Source: Uliginosibacterium aquaticum (lineage in GTDB: Bacteria > Pseudomonadota > Gammaproteobacteria > Burkholderiales > Rhodocyclaceae). From it: a stretch of DNA of 64,000 nucleotides. Below, piece by piece: positions 43,092-51,066 of the stretch. The notes under the pieces are model-generated. The model saw only the letters and a list, made by a program, of their open reading frames with translations, searched no databases and had not been told where the DNA came from. A program made the position numbers and the translations under genes. Position 1 is the first letter of the stretch, and each line of letters begins with the position of its first letter. The stretch lies in assembly GCF_012972705.2 (NCBI RefSeq), contig NZ_JABCSC020000003.1, positions 62,001 through 126,000 of the forward strand, given 5' to 3'.

Positions 43092-43840
43092 TCAGCAGCA
43101 GCCCGAGCCGGGCGCGCAGCTGTTCTTGGGGGTGATCTTCACGGCCACGGGTTTGAGGGCCGGGGTGCAGCAGGCGCTGGCCTCCGCCACGGCCTGCCCC
43201 TTGTTGAAGGTGGGGATGCTGGCCAGGGTGTGATAGGCCTCCCAGGCAATGCCGGCCGGGTCGCGCGCCCAGTGCTTGTCGGATTCGCTATAGCAGCAGG
43301 CCGTGCCCGGCTCACTGATGCTGGCGGCGTCGGCAGCCTGAAACTGCGCCTGCAGGGTGGCGAGTTCTTCGGCGCTGTCCACCTGAATGCCCAGATGATC
43401 GACGCCGACGGCCGCGCCACGCTGGGAAATGGCGAAATTGATGCGTGGGTCAAGGGCCTGTTGCCTGCCATTCGCCGGTCGCGCGCGTTCGAATGCAGTC
43501 ACAGGGCAAGGCGCAGCAACGAAGACAGGGTGGCCCCCTGTCGAGGCGCTGCAACACAGCCATGTGGTTGCATCCGAGCGCGCCCTTTGGGTTGGATCGT
43601 ATGGCCCGCCTGACTGCGTTGTGCTCCTTGTGCGGGGGACCCACCCCGCACTGCGTCACACGCCTTGTCACGCAGGCCATACGATCCAACGCGATCCGCT
43701 GAATGGCAGGCAACAGGCCCTCGCATCCACTTCGCGTAGTCGGCTTTGACCACCGCCGGCCCGGCGCCGAAGAGGACGCTGTAGAACTTCAGGCTGTGGG
43801 CGAGATCCTCGACCGAGACGTGAACGTGAAAACGTTTCAT
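43092..43840 (-). pseudogene. arsI: arsI (glyoxalase-fold organoarsenical/metalloid resistance gene) split by a 269-bp element
   Basis: The N-terminal 39 codons (43840-43724) give MKRFHVHVSVEDLAHSLKFY through DYAKWM. The remainder (43451-43092) gives DPRINFAISQRGAAVGVDHLGIQVDS to the cysteine-rich tail CCTPALKPVAVKITPKNSCAPGSGCC. Together these match the vicinal-oxygen-chelate protein ArsI/CadI, which in other bacteria cleaves the C-As bond of trivalent organoarsenicals. A 269-bp element (43453-43721) sits between them. Removing it exactly joins the frame as KWM-R-DPR, 159 residues in total, near family length but perhaps one residue short at the junction. As it stands the first half reads into the element and stops at 43499; a second frame starts with GTG at 43502. 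Activity is doubtful. Its ATG overlaps the arsR stop. Confidence 0.88.
43453..43721. mobile_element. 269-bp MITE-like element with perfect 21-bp terminal inverted repeats
   Basis: The ends start with AGGGCCTGTTGCCTGCCATT on one strand and are exact inverted copies over 21 bp (43453-43473 and 43701-43721). Inside are a 15-bp inverted repeat TTGGATCGTATGGCC (43592-43606 with 43675-43689), a TGCGGGG/CCCCGCA hairpin within it, and a GACAGGG/CCCTGTC hairpin at 43524-43542. It encodes no transposase, so it would need one in trans. No clear target duplication is seen. Parent family is not recognised; the GGGCCTGTTGCC end vaguely recalls IS5-type ends, but this is a guess. Confidence 0.88.
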
Positions 43841-44172
43841 GGTTTCTTCTCCGGGGGACAGCAGGGGGCAGGGGCAATCAGGCAGGGCTCGCCGGCACAG
43901 CAGTTCTCGCTGAGAAAACCCAGCAGCGCGTTCATGGCGTCGAAACTGGCCGAGTAGTGGATGAAGCGGCCGTCCTGGCGCGCCTCGATCAGCCCGGCTG
44001 TTGCAAGCGTCTTGAGGTGAAAGGAGAGGGTGGCATTCGCCAGCCCCAGCGCCTCGGCAATGCGCCCTACCGCAAGGCCTTCCTGCCCCTGCTGCACGAG
44101 CAGGCGGAAGATGGCCAGGCGGTGTTCCTGAGCGAGGGCAGCCAGCTGGTTGACCGCAGTTATTGATTCCAT
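43837..44172 (-). CDS. arsR: ArsR-family arsenic-responsive repressor
   Basis: A 111-residue winged-helix repressor: LAALAQEHRLAIFRLLVQQGQEGLAVGRIAEALGLANATLSFHLKTLATAGLIEARQDGRFIHYSA. The usual CVC in the recognition helix of E. coli ArsR is absent; instead the C-terminus has Cys pairs (SENCCAGEPCLIAPAPCCPP) that could bind As(III), as in other ArsR lineages. The ATG at 44172 is chosen; the longer frame passes through the operator. arsI overlaps its stop as ATGA. It heads the minus-strand ars operon and is divergent from the YbaL-like antiporter. Confidence 0.93.
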   Translation of the reverse strand: MESITAVNQLAALAQEHRLAIFRLLVQQGQEGLAVGRIAEALGLANATLSFHLKTLATAGLIEARQDGRFIHYSASFDAMNALLGFLSENCCAGEPCLIAPAPCCPPEKKP

Positions 44173-44188
44173 ATTTCCAATAATATGG
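44169..44188. promoter_or_regulatory. Candidate ArsR operator
   Basis: An inverted repeat CCATATT-N6-AATATGG overlaps the arsR start codon, AT-rich against the surrounding GC-rich DNA. Small ArsR proteins bind such dyads over their own promoters, so the ars operon is probably self-repressed from here. Confidence 0.55.
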
Positions 44189-44249
44189 AAATGAACGAAT
44201 CGACACAAGTGGACTCAGTCTTGCCAAAGAATTGAGGGAAGGGCCGCTG

Positions 44250-45938
44250 ATGCATCACGACTATCCATTGATCACCACACTCGCGGCGGGTTTCGGTCTG
44301 GCGCTGGTACTGGGCCTGCTCGCGGTGCGCCTGCGCCTGCCGGCGCTGCTCGGTTATCTGCTCGCAGGGGTGATGATCGGCCCGTTTACCCCGGGGCTGG
44401 TGGCCGATGGCCAGATTGCCGCGCAACTGGCCGAGGTCGGCGTGATGCTGCTGATGTTCGGCGTGGGCCTGCACTTCTCGCTGGACGATCTGCTGGCGGT
44501 GAAGCGCGTTGCCTTGCCTGGGGCCATCCTGCAGATTGCGGTGGCGACTGCGCTGGGAGCGGGGCTGGCGCTGTGGCTGGGCTGGGCGCCGGGGGCGGCG
44601 CTGATCTTCGGTCTGGCCCTGTCGGTGGCGAGCACCGTGGTGTTGCTGCGGGCGCTTGAAGAGGCCGGGGTGCTGGACTCGATGAACGGGCGCATCGCAG
44701 TGGGCTGGCTGGTGGTGGAAGACCTCGTGATGGTGCTGGTGCTGGTCTTGCTGCCGCCGCTCGCCGGCGTGCTGGCAGGCGGCGCAGCGGTGTCCTTCAG
44801 CGAGTTGTGGCCGGTGCTCGGCAAGACCCTGCTGCAGATCGGCGCCTTCATCGCGCTGATGCTGCTGGCCGGCCGCAAGCTGCTGCCACGCGTGCTGTGG
44901 TGGGTGGCGGCGAGTGGCTCGCGCGAGCTGTTCACACTGGGGGTGCTGGTGGCGGCGATCAGCATCGCCTACTTTGCTTCCCAACTCTTCGGCGTGTCCT
45001 TCGCGCTGGGGGCCTTTTTCGCCGGCATGGTGATGCGTGAATCCGAATTCAGCCATCGTGCAGCTGAGGAATCGCTGCCGCTGCGCGAGGCTTTCGCGGT
45101 GCTGTTCTTCGTGTCGGTGGGCATGCTCTTCGACCCGATGGTGCTGATCCGTCAGCCACTGCAGGTGCTGGCGGTGGTAGCGATCATCGTGTTCGGCAAG
45201 TCGCTGGCCGCCGCGATGCTGGTGCTGGCCTTCCGCTATCCGCTCAACACGGCGCTGACCGTGTCGGCGGCGCTGGCGCAGATCGGTGAGTTCTCCTTCA
45301 TCCTCGCCGGCCTTGGCATGCAGTTGGGGCTCTTGCCGGCTGAAGGGCAGAGTCTGATCCTGGCCGGAGCGCTGATCTCGATTGCCCTGAATCCGCTGCT
45401 CTTCCGCAGCGTACGGCCCCTGCTGAACTGGCTGCGTGAGCGCTCGGCCCTGGCGCGCAGCCTCGAAGCTGGGGCAGACCCGCTGGCCGGCCTGCCGCAG
45501 GAGACGCGGCCCGAATTTCTCTCCGGTCAGGTGGTTCTGCTCGGCTACGGCGGCTTGGGCCGCAGGGTGGCTGAAGCGCTTGCCGCCCAGGGCGTGCCCT
45601 ATGTGGTGGTGGAGCAGCAGCGGGAGCGGGTGGCGCGCCTGCGCGAAGCCGGCATCGCCGCCGTGTGGGGGGACGGGGCCGATCCGTTGGCGCTGGTGCA
45701 GGCACATGTGGCCAAAGCGGGCATGCTGCTGGTGACCGTGCCGGATGCGGTGCTGGCGCGTCAGGCTGTGAGCTGCGCGCGCGAGCTCAATCCGGGCATT
45801 GAATGTGCAGTACTCGCTGACAGCGCGGATGCCGCAGCCCTGCTCACACAGGAGCGGATCGAGCGGGTGTTCTCGGCCGAGGACGAGATGGCCCAGGCGG
45901 TCAGCCAGCATGTGCTGGGGCGTTTCGGGCATGCCTGA
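44250..45938 (+). CDS. ybaL: Monovalent cation:proton antiporter, YbaL/KefB-like (CPA2) with TrkA-N domain
   Basis: A 562-residue protein. About twelve helices of a Na+/H+ exchanger domain (PLITTLAAGFGLALVLGLLAVRLRLPALLGYLLAGVMIGPFTPG, SVASTVVLLRALEEAG, VVEDLVMV) precede a Rossmann TrkA-N/RCK domain (VVLLGYGGLGRRVAEALAAQGVPYVVVE) at residues 430-560. The start MHHDYPLITT and length parallel E. coli YbaL. Nucleotide binding by the RCK domain would gate potassium or sodium efflux. ATG 44250 has GAGGGAAGGG before it. It is divergent from arsR. Confidence 0.93.
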   Translation: MHHDYPLITTLAAGFGLALVLGLLAVRLRLPALLGYLLAGVMIGPFTPGLVADGQIAAQLAEVGVMLLMFGVGLHFSLDDLLAVKRVALPGAILQIAVATALGAGLALWLGWAPGAALIFGLALSVASTVVLLRALEEAGVLDSMNGRIAVGWLVVEDLVMVLVLVLLPPLAGVLAGGAAVSFSELWPVLGKTLLQIGAFIALMLLAGRKLLPRVLWWVAASGSRELFTLGVLVAAISIAYFASQLFGVSFALGAFFAGMVMRESEFSHRAAEESLPLREAFAVLFFVSVGMLFDPMVLIRQPLQVLAVVAIIVFGKSLAAAMLVLAFRYPLNTALTVSAALAQIGEFSFILAGLGMQLGLLPAEGQSLILAGALISIALNPLLFRSVRPLLNWLRERSALARSLEAGADPLAGLPQETRPEFLSGQVVLLGYGGLGRRVAEALAAQGVPYVVVEQQRERVARLREAGIAAVWGDGADPLALVQAHVAKAGMLLVTVPDAVLARQAVSCARELNPGIECAVLADSADAAALLTQERIERVFSAEDEMAQAVSQHVLGRFGHA

Positions 45939-46161
45939 GAGACTGTCCCCGACCTTTGCTTTGCACAGCAAACCGGCTGCGGCAGCGCGGAGCATGCTCC
46001 GTGTTTACCCCCTCGCCCCGCTGACGGTCTCTCGCTACAGATCGTGAACAGTTTCGGCACGCTCTGGCGCTATGCTGACGTGAGACTGGCGGCATTCTGG
46101 CGGGATGCCATCCGCGTTTGATGCCGATACTGCCCTCATCTTTCAGCCGGAGGGCAAGAAC

Positions 46162-46575
46162 ATGGACCTGATCATGAATGGACAGCAGATTCGCAAACTA
46201 CGTGAAGCGCGCGCTTGGTCGCAGGAGCATCTGGCGGCTGCTGCCGGCTTGAGTTTGCGCACCATCCAGCGCGTCGAGGCCGAAGGCCGCGCGAGTGCGG
46301 AAACCCGTCTTGCGCTGGCCGCAGCATTCGGCGTGGAGGTCAGCGCGCTGACGGCGCAGGAGGCGCCGGCGCCGGTTCAGGAGCCGACACGCTGGCAGCT
46401 GAGCCGGGCCCAGTACCAGTTGCTGCGTCTGGCCCTGGTGCTGACCGGTGTGCTGGGTGTCGACCTGTATCGCCATGCCAGCCTGACCTGGTCACGCTGG
46501 GTGCTGCTGGGCGCCGTGCTGGTGCTGGGCCTGCGCTGGTTCAAGCGGCATTTCGTGGCGCCGCGCGAGGTCTGA
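46162..46575 (+). CDS. XRE-type HTH protein with C-terminal membrane anchor
   Basis: A 137-residue protein. Residues 6-60 form a Cro/C1-type helix-turn-helix (IRKLREARAWSQEHLAAAAGLSLRTIQRVEAEGRASAETRLALAAAFGVEVSALT). After a Pro/Glu linker there are two probable membrane segments (LLRLALVLTGVLGVDLY and WVLLGAVLVLGLRWF) and a basic tail. Membrane-bound XRE proteins of this size occur in proteobacteria, without known targets. ATG 46162 follows GGAGGG at good spacing and replaces a longer upstream alternative. Confidence 0.82.
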   Translation: MDLIMNGQQIRKLREARAWSQEHLAAAAGLSLRTIQRVEAEGRASAETRLALAAAFGVEVSALTAQEAPAPVQEPTRWQLSRAQYQLLRLALVLTGVLGVDLYRHASLTWSRWVLLGAVLVLGLRWFKRHFVAPREV

Positions 46576-46678
46576 GCGGGCGCAGCTCGTCTTTTCCGGA
46601 CGGCTTCGGGCCGGTCATGTGCGCTTCGCCCCCTCGGCTCAGGCTATTCTGGTGTTCGAAATCAACGCGCCCTGACGC

Positions 46679-46972
46679 ATGGCTACGACACTTTTCGCCC
46701 TCGGTTTTGCGCTGCTGGCCCTCTTCGCGGGGCTGTATGGCTACTGCTGCGCAGAGCGCGGCTGGCGCTTGCGTGCTGGCGGGTACGGGCTGGGCTTTCT
46801 TGGGCTGCTGTGTGCCGGCTTGTGGTTGGCGGGCCGTGCGGGCGAGGAGGCACTTGCCTATGGTTTTGGCTTCGCCTTGATGCTCGTGTTGCCCGCGCTG
46901 CTGGTGGCTGGCGCGGCGGCGGCGCTGGGGGCCGTCATCCGCCGCCGCAACAGCAGGCCTCCGCAGCTCTGA
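46679..46972 (+). CDS. Small membrane protein of unknown function
   Basis: A 97-residue protein with three hydrophobic stretches (LFALGFALLALFAGLYGYCC, GYGLGFLGLLCAGLWLAG, GFALMLVLPALLVAGAAAALGAVI) and a basic Arg/Pro-rich C-terminus. No conserved motif is visible. It lies 103 bases after the HTH gene on the same strand and just before the convergent LysR gene. Coding is likely but not certain; the composition fits a genuine membrane protein. Confidence 0.6.
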   Translation: MATTLFALGFALLALFAGLYGYCCAERGWRLRAGGYGLGFLGLLCAGLWLAGRAGEEALAYGFGFALMLVLPALLVAGAAAALGAVIRRRNSRPPQL

Positions 46973-46978
46973 GTGGGG

Positions 46979-47923
46979 CTAATGCACGCAGCGATCCAGC
47001 TCGGCGTCATCGACCGGTGGGCTGTCCGAAATGGGCGGGCAACGCGCCGCTTCGGCGAATATCCAGGCGTGGAAGCGCCGGGTCAGCGGCGAGATGTCCG
47101 GCCCTTCCGGCGTCACGAACCAGTAAGCGCGGCTGTTCGGCAGGGTCAGCGGGAATACCTGCTGCAGGCGGCCGGCATCGAGTTCCAGCTGACACAGGCT
47201 GCGCCGGCTCAGGGCGATGCCGCGGCCATCCAGGGCGGCCTGTAGCACCAGCGCCGAATCATTGATGTAGAGCCCACCCTGGGGCTCGGGCCAGTCCAGC
47301 CCGGCGCGTTCGAACCAGCCGCGCCAGAATTCGCCATCCGAGCGCAGCAGGCGCCAGTCGCGCAGTGCTTCCGGGTGGCTCAGGCGGCGGCCTGCCAGCA
47401 GGGCGGGGCTGGCGACCACCAGCATCTCGTCGCCCATGAGAAATTCGGATTGCTGACCGGGGTAGTCGCCAAAGCCGAAACGGATCGCGACATCCACGCC
47501 ATCACGCGCGAAATCCAGTACCGAGGCGGTACTGATCACGTTGAACTCGATGTCCGGCTCTTGATCCAGAAAGCTGCCGATGCGCGGCCCCAGCCAGCGC
47601 GAGGCAAACGACGGCATGGTGGTGATGGTGAGGCGGCGTGGATTGGCGCGCTGGCGCAACAAGGCCAGTGTGCGTCCGATGCCGCAGAGGGATTCATTGA
47701 CCTGGCGGGCCAGCTCCTGCCCCAGTGGTGTGAGTTGCACGCCACGACCCTCGCGCAGGAAGACCGCAAACCCCAGCTGTTCTTCGAGGGCGCGGATCTG
47801 GTGGCTCACGGCACTGTGGGTCACGGAGAGTTCGCTGGCTGCAGCGCTGAAACTGCCGAGGCGGGCGGCGGCTTCGAAGACTTTCAGCATGCCCAGCGGG
47901 GGGAGTCGGGCGGGCTTGTCCAT
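46979..47923 (-). CDS. GcvA-type LysR-family regulator
   Basis: A 314-residue LysR protein of the GcvA-like branch. It starts DKPARLPPLGMLKVFEAAARLGSFSAAASELSVTHSAVSHQIRALEEQLG with a typical start-proximal LPPL. The effector domain begins near LTITTMPSFASRWLGPRIGSFLDQEPDIE, as in GcvA/AmpR-type regulators. ATG 47923 is preferred to a longer frame. It is divergent from a DUF2917 gene, a pairing seen in many betaproteobacteria, where it probably controls that gene. The effector is unknown. Confidence 0.92.
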   Translation of the reverse strand: MDKPARLPPLGMLKVFEAAARLGSFSAAASELSVTHSAVSHQIRALEEQLGFAVFLREGRGVQLTPLGQELARQVNESLCGIGRTLALLRQRANPRRLTITTMPSFASRWLGPRIGSFLDQEPDIEFNVISTASVLDFARDGVDVAIRFGFGDYPGQQSEFLMGDEMLVVASPALLAGRRLSHPEALRDWRLLRSDGEFWRGWFERAGLDWPEPQGGLYINDSALVLQAALDGRGIALSRRSLCQLELDAGRLQQVFPLTLPNSRAYWFVTPEGPDISPLTRRFHAWIFAEAARCPPISDSPPVDDAELDRCVH

Positions 47924-48031
47924 GTGTGAGTTCAGCTCATGAGTGGTGGAGATAATGTCGTTTGTGGGGGGCGCTCCAGCTCTCCACAATCAGGGCATGT
48001 GCAACACATTGTCCGGAGTGAGGGTGCCGAC

Positions 48032-48316
48032 ATGCAAGATCAAATCACATTAATCAGGAATGGGGAACTGACTGTGCTGGAGGCGGCGGCAGGTACCCTG
48101 CTGGCGGTGCTGCAGGGCGAGGTGTGGCTGACCGAGGCTGGCGTGGCGCAGGACTTCGTACTGCAGAGCGGGGCCTGCCATCGTGTGCGGCAGGGCGGAC
48201 GGGTGTTGATCGACGCGGCGGGTGAGGCGCGAGTGCAGATCAGCCGGGCGGGCGCGTGGGTGGCAGGGCCGGCTTCAGCCAACGGTGCCTGCACCGAAGA
48301 GCGGCTCTGCGGCTGA
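48032..48316 (+). CDS. DUF2917 domain protein
   Basis: A 94-residue protein. The small beta-rich core is ITLIRNGELTVLEAAAGTLLAVLQGEVWLTEAGVAQDFVLQSGACHRVRQGGRVLIDAAGEARVQIS, the DUF2917 pattern. It has no signal or membrane segment. The last codons (CTEERLCG plus stop) run into a REP-like palindrome at 48308-48323, so the C-terminus may have been changed by the repeat. ATG 48032 follows GGAGTGAGG. It probably responds to the divergent GcvA-type regulator. Confidence 0.82.
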   Translation: MQDQITLIRNGELTVLEAAAGTLLAVLQGEVWLTEAGVAQDFVLQSGACHRVRQGGRVLIDAAGEARVQISRAGAWVAGPASANGACTEERLCG

Positions 48317-48323
48317 AGCCGCA
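48308..48323. repeat. REP-like unit overlapping the DUF2917 stop
   Basis: TGCGGCTGAAGCCGCA is a palindrome around GA, with the same GGCTGAAGCC core as other REP-like units here. The TGA stop of the DUF2917 gene lies inside it. Confidence 0.7.
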
Positions 48324-48377
48324 CCGGCTTGCCAGTCGTGGCAGGATTTTGTGCAGACGCGCTGGCGTGCTAATGCA

Positions 48378-48401
48378 AACGGCCCTCTTGCGAGGGCCGT
48401 T
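48378..48401. terminator. Stem-loop between convergent DUF2917 and pta
   Basis: AACGGCCCTC - TTGC - GAGGGCCGTT: a perfect 10-bp stem with a four-base loop, followed by TCTTC on the plus strand. It probably ends transcription from one or both sides. Confidence 0.8.
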
Positions 48402-48425
48402 CTTCAATCAGCCATCAGGCCAGAC

Positions 48426-50477
48426 TCAGGCTTTTTTCTGAGCGTCCGCCTGGATGGCGGTGAGGGCGATGGTGAACACGATGTCATCGACCAGCGCGCC
48501 GCGCGACAGATCGTTCACCGGCTTGCGCAGGCCTTGCAGCATCGGGCCCACGGAGACCACGTTGGCGCTGCGTTGCACGGCTTTGTAGGTGGTGTTGCCG
48601 GTGTTCAGATCCGGGAAGATGAACACGGTGGCCTTGCCGGCGACCTTGGAGTTCGGTGCCTTGGAAGCAGCCACGTCGGCCACCGAGGCGGCGTCGTACT
48701 GCAGCGGGCCGTCCAGCGCCAGATCCGGAGCCTTTTCCTTGGCAATCGCGGTGGCTTCGGCCACCTTCACCACGTCGGCACCCGCGCCGGAAGTACCGGT
48801 GGAGTAGCTGATCATCGCGACCTTCGGATCAACGCCGAAAGCCTTGGCTGAATGCGCGCTCTGCAGGGCGATTTCGGCCAGCTCGGCGGCATTCGGGTCC
48901 GGGTTGATGGCGCAGTCGCCATACACCAGCACCTGATCCGGCATCAGCATGAAGAACACCGAGGACACGATGGAGTTGCCCGGTGCGGTCTTGATCAGCT
49001 GGAGGGCCGGACGCACGGTGTTGGCAGTGGTGTGCACCGCGCCGGAGACGAGGCCGTCTACGTCATCGGTGGCCAGCATCATGGTGCCGAGCACGACGGT
49101 GTCCTGCATCTGCTCACGTGCCTGACCCGGGGTGAGGCCCTTGCTCTTGCGCAGCTCGACCATCGGGTCGACATACTTTTCACGCACGTCGTCCGGATCG
49201 AGGATCTCCAGCGTCGGCGGCAGGGTCACGCCCTGGGCGGCCGCCACGGCCTTGATGGTTTCCGGCTTGCCGAGCAGCACGCAGCGTGCGATGCCCTTTT
49301 CTTCACAGATCACGGCGGCCTTGATGGTGCGCGGCTCGTCGCCTTCCGGCAGCACGATGCGCTTCTTGGCGGCACGGGCCTTCTGGATCAGCTGGTAGCG
49401 GAAAGCCGGCGGGCTCATGCGGGTGGTGCCCGGCAGTTTCACGCAGGTCAGGATGGCGTCGGTATCCAGCTCTTCGGCCACACCGTCGAGCACCTGCTCC
49501 ATGCGTTCATAGTCGTCTTCCGCCACGGCCGGCGAGAGGCGGCTGATGTTGGTAGCGGTGACGTAGCTGTCGGTATCCACGCGCAGGATCGGCAGGCCGT
49601 TATCGAAAGCCTTGGCGGCGAGGTCTTGAATGCGCGGATCGATCGAAGTGGAGTGCGTCAGCAGCAGGCCGGCCAGCTGAATACCGCGCGATGCGGCCAG
49701 TGCGGTAGCGAGCATCACATCGTCACGATCGCCGGGGCAGACGACCAGTGCACAGGGGTTCAGGCGGTTGATCATATCGGCGGCGGAGCGGGCCGATACA
49801 ACGGTTTCGAGCACGCGGCGCTTGGCGATTTCGCCCGGCACCAGGATTTCGGCATTCAGGTGGCGGGCCACGTCCAGGGTGCGCGGGGCGAGCAGGGCCG
49901 GGTTGTTGCGGATGGCACCCCACAAAGCGATGTCTTCCAGCGCTGCGGCGGCTTTGGTGGCATCGAACTCCGCGCCAACCTTATTGAAGATGGTGCCGGC
50001 AACCTTGCAGCCGGCCGCGCGGAACTGGCTGGCGGTCAGGTGCACTTCGGAGGCGGCCAGTACTTCATCCTGCGCCGAAGCGACCAGCACCATTTCGGCC
50101 TGCAGGCTGCGGGCGATGTCGGCATTCAGGCGGGTGGTGTAGGAGAAGCTCGGGTCGGTGTGCAGACCTTCGATCACCAGCACATCGGCATCCTGAGCGG
50201 CGCTCATGCACAGGCTCACGATGTCTTCGAGCAGCTCGTCGATCTGGCCTTCGGAGATGCGGCCGACCACCTGGGCGGTGGAGAGGGCATTCGGGCACTC
50301 GATCTTGCAGATTTCGCGAGCGAAATGCACCGAGCGTTCGTTGGCGGTGTCGTCCTGCGTGACCGGTTTGGCGAAGCCTACACGCAGGCCTTGGCGCTGC
50401 AGGGCGCGCACCACGCCGAGGGCGACGGAGGTAAGACCCACGTTCTGGCGGGTCGGAGCAAGGAAGAAGGTTTGCAT
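48426..50477 (-). CDS. pta: Phosphate acetyltransferase
   Basis: A 683-residue long-form Pta. The N-terminal P-loop-like domain (FFLAPTRQNVGLTSVALGVVRALQRQGLRVGFAKP) is followed by the DRTGG domain (about residues 215-325) and the catalytic PTA/PTB domain (from about 355: FRYQLIQKARAAKKRIVLPEGDEPRTIKAA). ISYSTGTSGAGADVVKVAEAT and VFIFPDLNTGNTTYKAVQRSA carry the CoA and phosphate site residues. It interconverts acetyl-CoA and acetyl phosphate. No ackA is adjacent. Slightly shorter than E. coli Pta (714). A stem-loop follows its end. Confidence 0.96.
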   Translation of the reverse strand: MQTFFLAPTRQNVGLTSVALGVVRALQRQGLRVGFAKPVTQDDTANERSVHFAREICKIECPNALSTAQVVGRISEGQIDELLEDIVSLCMSAAQDADVLVIEGLHTDPSFSYTTRLNADIARSLQAEMVLVASAQDEVLAASEVHLTASQFRAAGCKVAGTIFNKVGAEFDATKAAAALEDIALWGAIRNNPALLAPRTLDVARHLNAEILVPGEIAKRRVLETVVSARSAADMINRLNPCALVVCPGDRDDVMLATALAASRGIQLAGLLLTHSTSIDPRIQDLAAKAFDNGLPILRVDTDSYVTATNISRLSPAVAEDDYERMEQVLDGVAEELDTDAILTCVKLPGTTRMSPPAFRYQLIQKARAAKKRIVLPEGDEPRTIKAAVICEEKGIARCVLLGKPETIKAVAAAQGVTLPPTLEILDPDDVREKYVDPMVELRKSKGLTPGQAREQMQDTVVLGTMMLATDDVDGLVSGAVHTTANTVRPALQLIKTAPGNSIVSSVFFMLMPDQVLVYGDCAINPDPNAAELAEIALQSAHSAKAFGVDPKVAMISYSTGTSGAGADVVKVAEATAIAKEKAPDLALDGPLQYDAASVADVAASKAPNSKVAGKATVFIFPDLNTGNTTYKAVQRSANVVSVGPMLQGLRKPVNDLSRGALVDDIVFTIALTAIQADAQKKA

Positions 50478-50656
50478 TTTTTAATTTCCTGGAGGGGGAG
50501 AGCTAGGACGATATTTTGCTGCATTGCCACAAAATCACCAAAAGCGGAGCAATCTTAGAGCGAGCTTGCCCATAAGGGCGGGCAATTTGGCCAAGTTTTG
50601 ATCTGGGCCAGACGCTGACCGGCTGCCAGCACATGTGGCTGCCGCAGACAAGAAAA

Positions 50657-50678
50657 CGGCCCGTCGCATGACGGGCCG
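50657..50678 (-). terminator. Rho-independent terminator of the cytochrome operon
   Basis: On the minus strand CGGCCCGTC - ATGC - GACGGGCCG is followed by TTTTCTTG. A 9-bp GC stem plus T-run lies 19 bases after the monoheme cytochrome stop, marking the end of the 55.9-50.7 kb unit. Confidence 0.88.
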
Positions 50679-50696
50679 AGGGTGGGGCAGACAGGC

Positions 50697-51035
50697 TTAT
50701 TTGGCGAGCGAGCGCAGCCAGGCGATGAGGTTGTCGATGTCGCCCTTGTCCTTGGTCTTGAGGATCTTGTGCTCTTCTTCGCTGCCATCGGCCATCTTGA
50801 CCTTGGGGCCCGTGGTGAGGTGCTCGAGAATCTTGGCATCGCTCAGCTTCTTGAGCTTGGCGGAGATCGAGATCAGGGAGTCCGCCTCTTTCTTCTTGTC
50901 GATGCCGTGGCACTTGAGGCAGCCCTCTTTCTTGGCGAGGGCTTCGGCGCCTGCGGCGTCCAGCGCGCTGGCTACGGGCGAGAATGCGAGGGCGGTGAGA
51001 AGCGCGCCGGAGACTGTCAACAGTTTCATTTTCAT
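50697..51035 (-). CDS. Monoheme class I-type cytochrome c
   Basis: A 112-residue periplasmic protein with a signal peptide (MKMKLLTVSGALLTALAFSPVASA) and one heme site CLKCH (Cys39 to His43). A distal Met ligand could be Met81 in KVKMADGSEEEH; the C-terminal helix DNLIAWLRSLAK completes a small cytochrome c fold. It is the last gene of the electron-transfer operon, before a strong terminator, and probably shuttles electrons in the periplasm. A Shine-Dalgarno AGGAG lies before the ATG. Confidence 0.92.
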   Translation of the reverse strand: MKMKLLTVSGALLTALAFSPVASALDAAGAEALAKKEGCLKCHGIDKKKEADSLISISAKLKKLSDAKILEHLTTGPKVKMADGSEEEHKILKTKDKGDIDNLIAWLRSLAK

Positions 51036-51066
51036 CGTGTTACTCCTTCAGTGCTGCTGTAAGTGG

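Noticed and set aside
43487-43496. tRNA-like GTTCGAATGC inside the arsI element
   Set aside because: No acceptor stem, anticodon arm or cloverleaf could be built around it.
43092-43840. Simple frameshift or sequencing error in arsI
   Set aside because: The interrupting sequence has perfect terminal inverted repeats and removal restores the frame, so insertion explains it better.
44160-45995. 611-codon minus-strand frame under the antiporter gene
   Set aside because: Gln/His/Arg-rich shadow of a clear membrane transporter; no ribosome site or motif.
45988-46001. CGGAGCATGCTCCG palindrome after the antiporter gene as terminator
   Set aside because: It has no loop when perfectly paired and no T-run follows.
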